Source: Phycisphaerales bacterium
GTDB taxonomy: Bacteria; Planctomycetota; Phycisphaerae; Phycisphaerales; UBA1924
Direction of reading: 5' to 3'
DNA: 64,000 nt
Assembly: GCA_020845755.1 (NCBI GenBank)
Contig: JADLFE010000060.1
Span: 1 to 64,000, forward strand
Of the stretch, positions 8,893-20,763 are shown one piece after another (the stretch's first letter is position 1; every line of letters begins with the position of its first letter). The translations under genes and the position numbers were made by a program. A model generated the notes under the pieces. It was not told the DNA's origin. It ran no database searches and saw nothing but the letters and a program-made list of their open reading frames with translations.

Positions 8893-8980
8893 ACAAGCCG
8901 GAGCGAAGGACCGCTCCTGAGGGAACAGAACGGCGCCGGCCCGGATGGGCGCGGGCGCGAGCAACACGGAAGGTTCGGAC

Positions 8981-10273
8981 ATGGCACTTCCATCTCAGAT
9001 CGAGCACTCGGTGGGCAGCACGCACAGCTTTGCCGCCAAGCGACGTCAGCGGAACACGGGCCTGATCATCGCGGCGCTGGTCGTGGTGGCGGCGGGCGGG
9101 GCGTACGCGGTGTGGAGCATGAAGTCGTCGCCATCGCCCGCTCAGGCGGGGATGGAGACGCCGGGCGCGATCACACCGCCGCCGGTCGCGCCCGACGCGG
9201 ACAAGAAAAAGAACGAATTCGTGCAGGGCGACGCCGGGATCCCCAGTGAACCGGTGCGGGCCAGCGAGCCCACGCCGAACGGCGGGACTGGGCCAAGCGG
9301 CGGGACTGGACCGAGCGTACCGACGCTCTCGATGACGGGCGACCAGAACTCGCCCGACGGCACCAAGCCCAACCCGGTGAACGTGGCGGATCCCAAGGGC
9401 AATCCTGAAGTGAAGCCCAAGGATAAGGACGCGCCCAACACCAGCACCACGCCGACGACACCGACCAATACGCTCACGCCCAGCATCTCGGGCAGCGCGA
9501 TCTCCGAGTGGATCAGCGAGGGCGATCGCAAGTACTCCAGCGGTGACTTGCTGGCGGCCCGCGGCCTGTTCAGCAAGGCGCTGGCCGATTCACGCAGCGT
9601 CGCCAGCGACCGCGATTCGCTCCGCGAGAAACTCTCGAAGATCAGCGACGAACTGATCTTTTCCAACAAGGTTGTCGCGGGTGATCCGCTGACCGAGACC
9701 TACTCCGTCATATCGGGCGACAGCCTGATCAAGATCGCGCGGAAGCGCGACCTGGCGACGGACTGGCGCCTGATCCAGCGGATCAACGGGCTTAAGGACC
9801 CGGGGGCGCTGAAGGTTGGGCAGAAACTCAAACTGGTGCGCGGGCCGTTCCACGCGGTCGTGAACAAGTCGGCCTACCGCCTCGATCTCTACACGGGCTC
9901 GCCCGACGACCAGGAGACGTGGACGTTTGTCAAGTCGTTCAAGGTCGGGCTGGGCACCGACAACGGCACGCCCACGGGCACGTTTGTCGTCAAGCCCGCG
10001 AGCAAACTGGTCAACCCGCACTGGACCAACCCCAAGACCGGCGAGCACTTTGACGCCAGCGATCCCAAGAACCCGATCGGCGAGTTCTGGATGGGCATCG
10101 AGGGCGTTGGCGCCTCGGCGGTGCACAAGGGCTTCGGGCTGCACGGCACGATCGAGCCCGATTCCATCGGGCAGCAGAAGTCCATGGGGTGCGTGCGCCT
10201 GGGCGACCAGGACATCTCGCTGCTGTATGAACTGCTCTGCGAGAAGATCAGCGTGGTGAAGATCGAGCCGTAA
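8981..10273 (+). CDS. Membrane-anchored LysM / L,D-transpeptidase (YkuD)
   Basis: Cell-envelope enzyme expected to make or exchange L,D-peptide linkages in peptidoglycan. The 430-residue product has a short basic cytoplasmic start, one membrane helix (about residues 27-45), a long Pro/Gly/Thr-rich linker containing GGTGPSGGTGPS, a helical segment, a LysM-like module beginning TYSVISGDSLIKIA, and a C-terminal YkuD domain. The catalytic motif is visible as LHGTIEPDSIGQQKSMGCVR, with His, Ser-x-Gly-Cys and Arg in place. The ATG at 8981 is preferred over 8945 because GGAAGG lies 7 nt upstream. Active-site Cys implies a peptidoglycan or Lpp-like substrate; planctomycetes do have peptidoglycan. Confidence 0.92.
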   Translation: MALPSQIEHSVGSTHSFAAKRRQRNTGLIIAALVVVAAGGAYAVWSMKSSPSPAQAGMETPGAITPPPVAPDADKKKNEFVQGDAGIPSEPVRASEPTPNGGTGPSGGTGPSVPTLSMTGDQNSPDGTKPNPVNVADPKGNPEVKPKDKDAPNTSTTPTTPTNTLTPSISGSAISEWISEGDRKYSSGDLLAARGLFSKALADSRSVASDRDSLREKLSKISDELIFSNKVVAGDPLTETYSVISGDSLIKIARKRDLATDWRLIQRINGLKDPGALKVGQKLKLVRGPFHAVVNKSAYRLDLYTGSPDDQETWTFVKSFKVGLGTDNGTPTGTFVVKPASKLVNPHWTNPKTGEHFDASDPKNPIGEFWMGIEGVGASAVHKGFGLHGTIEPDSIGQQKSMGCVRLGDQDISLLYELLCEKISVVKIEP

Positions 10274-10325
10274 GCGGACCCACAAGACCCGACCGATCAA
10301 TATCTACAATCTTGTTATCAGTTCA

Positions 10326-11282
10326 TTATAACCGATCGCCGGGCAATCCCGGCGCCGCGGCGGAGCACGTCGCGGCCGAGAGAAGCACCGCGGCCAGTTC
10401 CGCCCCGCGCGGCACGTTCCGGTACGAAAACCGGGCGACCGGCGTCTCGGCCCCGGGGCTTTCGCCGTCGGAAGCGGGACGCGTGAGATAGATCGCGCGA
10501 CCACCCGCATCGATCGTGACACGCAGCGTGCGAAGGTCGTGCGACTCGCTCACCGCGAAGTTCCGTCCCAGGAAGCCGGCTCGCATCACCTCGAGTTTGC
10601 CCGGCGAGACGCGGAAATACACGGGGAAGCACGCGGCCCAAAGAATCGCCATTACGCCCGCCAGCCCGAGCATCTCCAGCGACGCCACGTGCGTGCGCAG
10701 GCCGCTGGACATCTGCCACCAGAACCAGGTCAACCACAGCGCCGTCACACTCAGCCAGAACCACATAAACACGCGTTTGCGCGGGGCGACGGCGAAGAAC
10801 GCGAAGTAGACCGCGGGGTCGAAGCCGCTGTCGCGCGCGGGGTCAAACGCCGCGTGAACCGGGCCTAGCGCGTTGACATCCCCGAACGCGCGGACGCGGA
10901 AGCGCGCGTCGCTCTCGATGTTCGGCGCGCCGAAGGTGGTTCGCGGTTGACCCCATCCCTTCAGGAAGCGCAGGCCGAGCAGCATCACCGTCGCGGCCAG
11001 GATGCCGGAGATCGTCCACGCGGCCCACGGGCGAAGTCCCAGGCGCGGCAGGACGAGTTGTCCGAGTGTGACCGCCGCCGCGGTGGCGCCCATGAGCATC
11101 CAGATGGGGAGCTGCGCCATCGCGTCGTGGACATTGCCTTTGTCGGAGAGGAATGCCTTGAACGGCGTGCTGCCGCGGGCGGCCCAGTGGATGGCGCGAT
11201 CGAAGTCGGGCGGCGCGGCGTCGCCCGTCGCGGGGTTGAGCGGTTCGAGCGGGCCGGGCGGGATAGGGTCGAGGAAGGTCAC
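10326..11282 (-). CDS. Uncharacterised multi-pass membrane protein
   Basis: Not recognised. The 318-residue product has hydrophobic segments at about residues 60-80, 85-103, 168-185 and 200-220, arranged as two hairpins. Between the hairpins is a soluble stretch (residues 105-160). After the last helix comes a polar region with VYFRVSPGKLEVMRAGFLGR and LRTLRVTIDAGGRAIYLTRP that resembles the beta-rich PH-like domains of small bacterial membrane proteins; this is a weak impression. The start is GTG at 11282. It converges with the L,D-transpeptidase gene, leaving 52 nt between the stops, with no clear terminator there. Confidence 0.75.
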   Translation of the reverse strand: MTFLDPIPPGPLEPLNPATGDAAPPDFDRAIHWAARGSTPFKAFLSDKGNVHDAMAQLPIWMLMGATAAAVTLGQLVLPRLGLRPWAAWTISGILAATVMLLGLRFLKGWGQPRTTFGAPNIESDARFRVRAFGDVNALGPVHAAFDPARDSGFDPAVYFAFFAVAPRKRVFMWFWLSVTALWLTWFWWQMSSGLRTHVASLEMLGLAGVMAILWAACFPVYFRVSPGKLEVMRAGFLGRNFAVSESHDLRTLRVTIDAGGRAIYLTRPASDGESPGAETPVARFSYRNVPRGAELAAVLLSAATCSAAAPGLPGDRL

Positions 11283-11325
11283 GGTGCGAGTATTCTACGA
11301 ATGGCGACTTTGCTTGCCGCGCATG

Positions 11326-11351
11326 AAAAACCCGAGGCACGGCCTCGGGTT
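11326..11351 (-). terminator. Rho-independent terminator after the decayed dockerin gene
   Basis: CCCGAGGC (11331-11338) pairs with GCCTCGGG (11342-11349) around a 3-nt loop; flanking AA/TT extend the stem. On the minus strand the stem is followed by TTTTTC. It lies 28 nt past the stop of the 11379-13180 gene. Confidence 0.8.
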
Positions 11352-11378
11352 GGGGAGATTCATGTTGTTCATGTGAAT

Positions 11379-13180
11379 TCAGCACCCCGCGTCAAAATCG
11401 GCGACGAAGAGATCGTAGTCCGTGCCGTTCACGAAGCCGTCATAGTTGTAGTCGGCCAGCGAGAGCCCGTTGTCGAAGAACCAGACAAAGAGGTCATAGT
11501 CGTCGGCGTTGACGAAACCGTCGTAGTTCACGTCGGCCAGGCACGACCATCCCTCGTGCTCGCAGGAATCGATATTGCCGTTGCCGTTGCCATTGTTGTC
11601 GCGGTCAAACGGGTGAATGCCATCAACGATGATCGCCAAATCGTCGGAGTCCAAGCGAAGGTTGCGATTGCAGTCCGCGTCGACCTAGAAGTAGTACATG
11701 AAATCGCCCACGTCGGGGGCGCTGGCGGCCGTCGTCTGGGCGCACTTCAGTCGACCGGCCACGGGCGAAATCCGATACTCGCCCGGCATGAAGGCGGACT
11801 CGCCGTTTCCGCCATGGATTTCAACTTCTCTCGACGTGGACGCCGCCGTGCTTTCCACGTTGATGTAGAAGTGATGGCTGATGTCGATCCAGTTTGATCC
11901 GGTGTTGTATTCGATGCGCACCGGGCGCGTGGTATCCGGCACAGCGAACACCGGGCCATAGAAGCGAAGGTAGATGCTCTTGTCCCGATCTGGGTCGTTG
12001 AATCTGTGATTGAGGACGGAGTCGAAGAGGCTGGGGCCGGGTGAGCCAGTGCTGACCGGCGAGCAGTCGTTGACGTAGAGGTGATACGGCACGAGCCCGA
12101 CCGCCCCGCCGCCGAGAGCCGAACTGGCGATGGTGTAGTACGGCGCACCATAGGAGGTGGGGCTGATCGTAATGCCATCGACCTTCACATCGCCAGACCA
12201 GCCAAATGTCGAATTCGACGCATTCAGAATCACGCATCCCGCAAGCCCATCGACTGGCGTCATGGAGAACACGGTTCCGCTGGGTAGGTTGCGACCTGTC
12301 TTGAACACACGAGAAGCGGAGAGCTTCCCGCCCACTTCGATCTCGGGTGCCGCGATGTTGTAGTTGCGTACCTGTTCGGAAATGGACACATTGGCGGCGA
12401 GATCACCTTCGATCCAGAAACGTTGCTGAATGCCTTGGGCCACAAAGCCGCCCAGCTCGCGCGCATTCAGCGATCCGCTGAACGTGCCCGTTGCGTGAAA
12501 CGTCCCAACCCAAGAACCGCTCGTTGTGTTTGCATTGACGTTGGCAAAGATATTACCTGCTTCGAGTACATATAGATTGTCTCGCACGTTGATGGTTGAT
12601 GGTGATTGGGCCGTTCCGATGTCTCCATCGACGTAAGCCGAAGAAGCGTGCCGGCGGAGATGTCGATATCTCCCAAGATGCTGCCGAGCACATGCGTATT
12701 GTCAAGCGAGCTCTGTCCGATCGCCGCGTGTTCTGGCAAGACGATTGAGCCCGTCACACTGCCGTCGATCGTTGCGGTTGAAATCGAATTCACGACAAGG
12801 TCACCCAGGTTGCCGGACGATCGGAGGTCAAGGATTACCACCGGTCCGGTGCTACCTCGGGCGATCAGGTCGATTGACCCAGCTTTGGTGCTCGATCTCT
12901 GGCTACCAATCCAGACCCTTGCCTGATTCGTAGTGTTCGCGTTGATAAGAATGGTATCAAACTCGTCGTTGTTGTCGCACTTGATCCAGAATGTAGTCGG
13001 ACCTTGCGAGTAGTTTGCGTTGCACGTCACAGTCCAGCGCTGAGTCGTTGGTGACTGGGTCACTGTCGCCGACGTGGTCTAGGAGCTCTGGTCGAACTCA
13101 ACTGTCACAGTGCTCCAAGCCAAGTCGGGCACGATCCCAAGCGTGAGTCCAAAGAGATAGCGAGAGATACAGCTACACAT
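11379..13180 (-). pseudogene. Decayed GC-dockerin exported protein: two in-frame ambers and a frameshift
   Basis: Reading from ATG at 13180 (GGAGAAGG four bases upstream), the product begins MCSCISRYLFGLTLGIVPDL, a plausible signal peptide. An in-frame TAG follows at 13081-13079. The frame then continues open (VTQSPTTQRWTVTCNA onward) to about 12635, where coding sense moves to another frame; there YVDGDIGTAQSPSTINVRDN runs into the next 300 codons. A second TAG at 11687-11685 lies in frame with the final 102 codons, which encode an extra Asp-rich repeat and the dockerin pair ending Asp-Ala-Gly-Cys. So all parts of a roughly 590-residue exported protein are present but interrupted three times. 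The start overlaps the stop of the gene upstream, implying an operon. Base composition is visibly more AT-rich than the neighbours. Assembly errors could explain some of the lesions. Confidence 0.7.
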
Positions 13181-14189
13181 GATGCCTTCTCCTTCTCAAT
13201 AGCAGGGGCAAGCCAAGTCCTAACCACAAAGCAACTCCCGACGACGGAACTATAGAAGCGATCCGAAAGCCCGCAAATGCGACATCAGGGCTCGTGTTCA
13301 AGTGATAATCTGCAATCAGATCGCTGTACTCGGGAAACTGCTGGTATCGATCGGAGCCGTAGGCTTCCCGAGCTTCAGATCTCAGCATCCCCTCGGTGTA
13401 TTCCATGACACCGCCGGATAGATCATAGAGTCCCCAGATGGAGTGGGTATTTGGATACGACGCGACGTCGTAGTATCGCCAGTCGTCGCCATCCCAGACG
13501 CCGCCGTTGGATTCCCCGCCGTTCCACGGCGCGTTGTAGATCGGTGCGGTATTGGACTGGTTGTTATAAAGCCAGTATCCCTCGACGCCGCTGCCGTAGC
13601 GGTTCGGATCGTAGTACGCGGCCTTGATCCACTCGTCCACTGTCGGGATCCAGAAGGCCGCGCCGGGCGTGTGGGTGCGCTGGTCATTGATTGAGCCATC
13701 GGCGTTGGTCGTGAAGGTTGAGGTGTCGTACGCGCCGTTCTCGAACGCGTCGCGCTCCGGGCGCTTGCCGTTCTGGAGCCAGTTGCAGTAGCGGGCGGCC
13801 ATGCGCCATGACATCTCGGTCGGGAAGTTCTCCGCCGCTTTGTCCACGCGGTAATCCGGCGGCAGGTCCGGATCTCCGTTGGCGGGGTAGACCCAGTTGC
13901 CGATGAACTGCGAGTCGTAGCGCGAGCCGCTCCAGTAGGGGGCGTAGGCGCGGACGAACTCGAGCCACTGCTTGGCCGTCACTTCGGTCTTGGCGAGGCG
14001 GTACTCGTACCCGACCGCGCCCATCGGCGGCGCGAAGGGGTTGTGGGCGGTCTCCTCCGCGTTGGTCGGGCGGTTTCCGGCGTGGCCGATCGTGGACCAC
14101 TGAAAGTCGTAGTCCTGGGCGAGGGCGGGCGAGGTGAGCGCGAAACCCGCGAGGCAGGCAACGGCGACGATGGCGGTCCTGATCTTCAT
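13173..14189 (-). CDS. Secreted FGE/SUMF1-like protein with PEP-CTERM-like tail
   Basis: The 338-residue product has a signal peptide (MKIRTAIVAVACLAGFALTS then PALAQ) and a formylglycine-generating-enzyme-type fold: GYEYRLAKTEVTAKQWLEFV, MSWRMAARYCNWLQNGKRP, FWIPTVDEWIKAAYYDPN, and GLYDLSGGVMEYTE. The catalytic cysteines of true FGE near the C-terminus are not apparent, so it is probably a non-enzymatic family member, as is common in planctomycetes. It ends with a short hydrophobic helix and RRRR (residues about 312-336), a PEP-CTERM-like sorting signal in which the usual PEP is VPSS. ATG at 14189 is preferred over the longer frame because AGGAG lies 7 nt upstream. Its stop overlaps the start of the decayed dockerin gene. 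Confidence 0.88.
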   Translation of the reverse strand: MKIRTAIVAVACLAGFALTSPALAQDYDFQWSTIGHAGNRPTNAEETAHNPFAPPMGAVGYEYRLAKTEVTAKQWLEFVRAYAPYWSGSRYDSQFIGNWVYPANGDPDLPPDYRVDKAAENFPTEMSWRMAARYCNWLQNGKRPERDAFENGAYDTSTFTTNADGSINDQRTHTPGAAFWIPTVDEWIKAAYYDPNRYGSGVEGYWLYNNQSNTAPIYNAPWNGGESNGGVWDGDDWRYYDVASYPNTHSIWGLYDLSGGVMEYTEGMLRSEAREAYGSDRYQQFPEYSDLIADYHLNTSPDVAFAGFRIASIVPSSGVALWLGLGLPLLLRRRRHHV

Positions 14190-14370
14190 GGCTTTCTCCT
14201 TTGTACGGGGCACCATCCTTAATCGGTCGCAGGAAATTGGGATCATGATGTCAAGAATTGGTGAGCACGTGCGATTTTCCGTGAATTCGCGGGCGCTCGG
14301 CCCTGGGGTTTCTCTGCCCCCGTGCGGGCCGCCGGCACCCTCCCGTTCGTGGGCGTGAACCGCGACGACC

Positions 14371-17159
<2,789 letters not shown>

Positions 17160-17188
17160 GCGAGGCAGAGAGACAGCGAGAGGGGAGG

Positions 17189-17374
17189 TTACTCCTCAAC
17201 CTCGCTGAACGCACCCTTGGCCGCCTCCTGATCGATGTACTTCTGGAAGTCGCTCATCTTGTACGAGATGAAGCAGAAGGCGTGGTGAATCGCAAGCCAC
17301 TCAAGATCGCCCTTGTCCTCGCCCAGGTCCTTGCGCATCCGGTTCAATTCCGCCAGCAGCGTCTCGGCTTTCAT
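17189..17374 (-). CDS. Small conserved-looking protein of unknown function
   Basis: Not recognised. The 61-residue product starts MKAETLLAELNRMRKDLGED and is amphipathic and helical, with a central DLEWLAIHHAFCFISYKMSD and an acidic end. It follows the znu genes by about 90 nt on the same strand and converges with gyrB (29 nt between stops). The open frame extends further upstream into znuB antisense-like sequence, but only the part from 17374 looks like protein. No good ribosome-binding site is visible. Confidence 0.6.
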   Translation of the reverse strand: MKAETLLAELNRMRKDLGEDKGDLEWLAIHHAFCFISYKMSDFQKYIDQEAAKGAFSEVEE

Positions 17375-17462
17375 GCGGGGATGGTAGGGACTGGATCGAC
17401 CCGGACCTTCGTCGCAGCCTCCTCGGGCCCGGCGTCCAAAGTCTTTGTTTTCCTGAGGCCGA

Positions 17463-18359
17463 TCACGCCTCCGCGCGTGCGCCCGCCATGCCGCCTTCGC
17501 GCGCAAGGCCGGCAAGCCGCGCCAGGGCATAGAGCAGCGTCATCGCGCCGACGATGCACGCGCCGGGGGGCCAATCGAGTTCCATGCTGGCGACCAGCCC
17601 GATCACCAGCGACACCAAGGCCGCCCCAACGCTGATCGCGATGACGTGCGAGAGCCTTTTCGACATCGCCAAGGCCGTCGCGCCCGGGAGCACCAGCACC
17701 GCTGTCGCGAGCACCACGCCCGCGAGTTTCATCGCCGTCACGATCGAGAGGCACAGGAGCACCATCAGCACGATCCGCGGCGAGCGCGGCGGGGCGCCGA
17801 ACGCCGGGGCGCTGGTCTCGTCGAACGCCCAAAAGATCAGCTTGCGACGCTCCCACCACAGCACGACGAGGATCGCAAGAGAGACAATCGCCGCGACAAT
17901 CGCGTCGGACCAGCCGACGGAGAGGATTGCTCCAAAGAGCACGGACTCCCAGCCCGGGCCCTGCGAGCCCTGGCGCTTGAACGCCGCGTGCATCAGGATC
18001 GCGCCCAGCGTCATCGCCGCGACGAGCACGATGCCGATCGCGGTGTCGGCCGACGTGCCGCGCCGCGCGCTCATCCACGCGACGATCATCGCGGCCGCGA
18101 GGCAGAACGAGAGGATGATCGAGAACTGCCCCACCGCCTGGGCCGCCGAGAGCGACGCGCCGGTGAGGCCCAGCACCGCGGCCACGCCCATCCCGCCGAA
18201 CGCCGCGTGGCTCACGCCCTGCCCGATGAAGCTCATGCGCTTCAGGACCACGAGCACAGCCAGGCACGCGCACACGATCGCGATCGCCACGCCCGTGACG
18301 ATCCCCGGCAGGAACAGCCCGCGCATGATCGGATCGCCGAGATACTCAAGCGTTCGCAC
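17463..18359 (-). CDS. znuB: Zinc/manganese ABC transporter permease
   Basis: Inner-membrane channel of an ABC-3 family metal importer. The 298-residue product is almost entirely hydrophobic with about eight membrane segments and the family signature around KRMSFIGQGVSHAAFGGMGV near the N-terminus and KLAGVVLATAVLVLPGATAL in the C-terminal half. The GTG start at 18359 overlaps the end of the ATPase gene by 14 nt, so translation is coupled. Zinc rather than manganese is suggested by the His-rich partner proteins and the operator upstream, but the metal is an inference. Confidence 0.93.
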   Translation of the reverse strand: MRTLEYLGDPIMRGLFLPGIVTGVAIAIVCACLAVLVVLKRMSFIGQGVSHAAFGGMGVAAVLGLTGASLSAAQAVGQFSIILSFCLAAAMIVAWMSARRGTSADTAIGIVLVAAMTLGAILMHAAFKRQGSQGPGWESVLFGAILSVGWSDAIVAAIVSLAILVVLWWERRKLIFWAFDETSAPAFGAPPRSPRIVLMVLLCLSIVTAMKLAGVVLATAVLVLPGATALAMSKRLSHVIAISVGAALVSLVIGLVASMELDWPPGACIVGAMTLLYALARLAGLAREGGMAGARAEA

Positions 18360-19293
18360 GCGGCGGCTCCTTGTGGTCGGGCGCGGCGGCGCCCGCGGCC
18401 TTGGCGCTCACGTTCAAAGTCACGCCCGCGGGCGGAGGCGCCCCGTGATGGTCGCAGCAGTGATGGTGCGCGTGATCGCCGGCATCAACGTGGCACGTCG
18501 CCGCGGCGTGCGCATCAACGTGGACATCGCCGAAGACCTCCGCGATGTCGTGACGGAAGACCTCGCCCAGCACCTGCGGCGAAAGGCCGCTCGGCGCGTC
18601 GTGAAAGTGCAGCGTCCGCGCCAGGCACGCAACGCGATCGCAGCCCGCCGCGATCGTGCGGATGTCGTGGCTCACGACGACGATTGTCACGCCGAGCCGC
18701 TCGCGGAGCGATTGCAGAAGCTCGGCAAACCGGCGCTGGCCCGCGACGTCGATGCCGACCGTCGGCTCATCGAGCAAGAGCAATCTCGGCCGCGGCGCGA
18801 TCGCCCGCGCAATCATCACGCGCTGCAATTGCCCGCCCGAGAGCGCCCCGATCGGGCGCTCTGCCAGGTCACTCGCGCCCACCATCGAGAGCGCCTCGTC
18901 CGCACGGCGCAGCGTCTCGCCCGGCACGCGCTTCCACGGCGCGAGATTCACCACCAGCGGCATGGTCACGACCTGACGCACCGAGAGCGGGAACGCCAAT
19001 TCCGCGTCAACCTTCTGCGGCACATAGCCGACCATCCCCTCGCGCCGCGCCTCGCGGGGCGAACGCCCGCACACGCGGATCTCACCCGCCTGAAGGTCGA
19101 GCAGACCAAGCGTGAGTTTCAGCAGCGTGCTCTTGCCGCCGCCGTTGGGCCCCAGGATGCCGAGCCGCTCGCCGGCGTGGACCGCCAGCGAGATCGACGA
19201 GAGCGCCGGCGCTTCAACACCCGGGGACGCGAACGAAACGCCGCGGTATTCCAGCGTGTGCTCATGCGGGGTTGTTGCGGGTGGCTGGTTCAT
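18346..19293 (-). CDS. znuC: Zinc/manganese ABC transporter ATP-binding protein with His/Cys-rich tail
   Basis: Cytoplasmic ATPase of the metal importer. Walker A is LGPNGGGKSTLLKLTLGL, the signature is ALSGGQLQRVMIARAIAP, Walker B is LLLLDEPTVGIDVAG and the switch His is in VVSHDIRTIA. The 315-residue product is longer than a bare ATPase: after about residue 250 it has a tail rich in His and Cys (HVDAGDHAHHHCCDHHGA), which looks like a metal-binding regulatory extension. It lies 43 nt downstream of znuA and overlaps znuB by 14 nt. Confidence 0.93.
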   Translation of the reverse strand: MNQPPATTPHEHTLEYRGVSFASPGVEAPALSSISLAVHAGERLGILGPNGGGKSTLLKLTLGLLDLQAGEIRVCGRSPREARREGMVGYVPQKVDAELAFPLSVRQVVTMPLVVNLAPWKRVPGETLRRADEALSMVGASDLAERPIGALSGGQLQRVMIARAIAPRPRLLLLDEPTVGIDVAGQRRFAELLQSLRERLGVTIVVVSHDIRTIAAGCDRVACLARTLHFHDAPSGLSPQVLGEVFRHDIAEVFGDVHVDAHAAATCHVDAGDHAHHHCCDHHGAPPPAGVTLNVSAKAAGAAAPDHKEPPRANA

Positions 19294-19336
19294 GTGTTCG
19301 GGCGGTTGGCGAGTGTACCGCGCCGCCGCGTCTCAC

Positions 19337-20344
19337 TTACTTCCCGCCCAGTCCTTCCTTGAGCGCCGCCAGGTTCGCGCGCATCGTCGAGAAGTAGTCC
19401 TCGCCGCCCAGCGGGTCGAGCACCAGCATTTTCACACCCGCCGCCTGCGCCACGCGCCCGGCGCTCTCGTTGTTGAACTGCGGCTCGACAAAGATCGCCG
19501 TTGCCCCGTGCCCGCGCACCGCCTCGACGGCCTGGGCGATATCCGCGGGCGTGGATTCCGTCGTCTCGATCGGGCGCAGCACCGCCGCCACCTTCAGGGA
19601 GTATCGACTCGCCAATCGCCCCCACGCGCTGTGGTGCGTGACGATCGATCTTCCCGCGAGCGGCCCCAGCGACGCGCCGTATTCCGCGTGCAGATCATCC
19701 ACCTTCTTCGCCAGCGCCTCGCGCGACGCGACAAGCCCGGCCTCCTGCTCCGCGCCAAGCGGCCCGGCGGCACGCGCCGCGTGATCGATCGCATCCGCCA
19801 GCGGCGTGACGAACGACTTCACCAGCACCGGGTCAAGCCACACGTGCGGATCGAGCGGGCCGTGATCGTGCCCCGCGTGCGGGTCCACCGCGGAGTGCTC
19901 GTCGCCACTGGGGGCGTGCTCGTGGTCGTGCTCATCCCCCTCGAGCCTCAGCGCCACCGCCATCGAAAGATCAACTCGCCGCGTCGACGGATTCTTCTTC
20001 AGAAATTCCTCGACGCGCGGCTCCAAGCCCAGCCCGACATACACCACCACGTCCGCACGCGCCAGGGCCGCCATGTCCTCGGGCGTCGGCTCATAGCCGT
20101 GCTCGCTCCGCCCCGGCGGCAAGAGCACACGCAATTGCGCACCCTCGGGCAGCAACTCGCGCGACAGCGCTCCGAGCGGCGCGATCGTCGCAACCACCCG
20201 CGGCGGCCCGGGCTCGCGCGCCGGAGCGATCGCCGGCTTCTCGTCGCCCTTCGCGCACGCCGAGAGACCCACACAGGCCCACGCCGATGCGACCACGCCC
20301 GCGCTCAGCCTCCCGACTCGTCCTATCCACGCACGTCGATTCAT
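19337..20344 (-). CDS. znuA: Zinc/manganese ABC transporter substrate-binding lipoprotein
   Basis: Extracytoplasmic metal-binding protein (cluster A-I) that delivers the ion to ZnuB. The 335-residue product has a lipoprotein signal with lipobox Leu-Ser-Ala-Cys (Cys30). Likely metal ligands are His in RSEHGYEPTP, DPHVWLDP and THHSAWGR. A disordered His/Asp-rich loop (HDHEHAPSGDEHSAVDPHAG) is typical of zinc-specific members. ATG at 20344 is chosen because the lipobox then falls at the normal distance; the open frame runs another 30 codons upstream without protein character. It heads the znuA-znuC-znuB operon. Confidence 0.93.
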   Translation of the reverse strand: MNRRAWIGRVGRLSAGVVASAWACVGLSACAKGDEKPAIAPAREPGPPRVVATIAPLGALSRELLPEGAQLRVLLPPGRSEHGYEPTPEDMAALARADVVVYVGLGLEPRVEEFLKKNPSTRRVDLSMAVALRLEGDEHDHEHAPSGDEHSAVDPHAGHDHGPLDPHVWLDPVLVKSFVTPLADAIDHAARAAGPLGAEQEAGLVASREALAKKVDDLHAEYGASLGPLAGRSIVTHHSAWGRLASRYSLKVAAVLRPIETTESTPADIAQAVEAVRGHGATAIFVEPQFNNESAGRVAQAAGVKMLVLDPLGGEDYFSTMRANLAALKEGLGGK

Positions 20345-20445
20345 CGTTGATCCCGTATCGACCAATCCCCGCCGGTTCGCACGTCTCCCCGTTCGCCTCC
20401 ACACGCACGCGGCTCCGTATATTCGCTCGCCCATGCCTTCCGGCT

Positions 20446-20467
20446 TATTGAGATTCTATTCTCAATA
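20446..20467. promoter_or_regulatory. Fur/Zur-like operator upstream of znuA
   Basis: TATTGAGA-TTCTAT-TCTCAATA is a perfect 22-bp inverted repeat (8-bp arms, 6-nt centre) in an AT-rich island about 100 nt upstream of the znuA start. Inverted repeats of the TTGAGA/TCTCAA type are typical of Fur-family sites, and a zinc-responsive member controlling znu genes is common in other bacteria. The assignment to Zur is inferred from position. Confidence 0.65.
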
Positions 20468-20650
20468 CGATCGACGCGGCGGCCGGTTCGCGATATCCCA
20501 GTCCGCCGGCGATTCTCGTGCCGGGGCCGAGGAACAACTCCCCGCACGCCACCCCGCACGGATCTTCGCTCGATCGCTCTCGATCGCGCGACGAACACGG
20601 GGAACGCTCCCCTTGATCCGCGAGGAAGGCCCCTATACTCCTCCCCACTT

Positions 20651-20723
20651 GGGGCGGTAGCTCAGTTGGTAGAGCGCATCGTTCGCAATGATGAGGTCGG
20701 GAGTTCGACTCTCCTCCGCTCCA
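20651..20723 (+). tRNA. tRNA-Ala (anticodon CGC)
   Basis: A full cloverleaf is readable. The acceptor stem GGGGCGG pairs with CCGCTCC and carries the G3-U70 wobble that marks alanine tRNAs. The D arm is GCTCAGTTGGTAGAGC. The anticodon stem CATCG/TGATG encloses the loop TTCGCAA with anticodon CGC. The T arm is GGGAG-TTCGACT-CTCCT. The discriminator is A73; CCA is not encoded. It reads GCG alanine codons, which should be frequent at this GC content. A terminator follows at once. Confidence 0.96.
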
Positions 20724-20730
20724 CTTGTAG

Positions 20731-20762
20731 AAGAACCCCTGCCAAAGCAGGGGTTCTTTGCG
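20731..20762 (+). terminator. Rho-independent terminator after tRNA-Ala
   Basis: A perfect 12-bp stem AAGAACCCCTGC (20731-20742) / GCAGGGGTTCTT (20747-20758) with a CAAA loop and a T-rich 3' flank starts 8 nt past the tRNA. Confidence 0.85.
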
Positions 20763-20763
20763 T

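Noticed and set aside
13079-13081. Amber read-through (recoding) of the decayed dockerin gene
   Set aside because: A frameshift also interrupts the gene, and TAG ends other genes normally here, so pseudogenisation is simpler.
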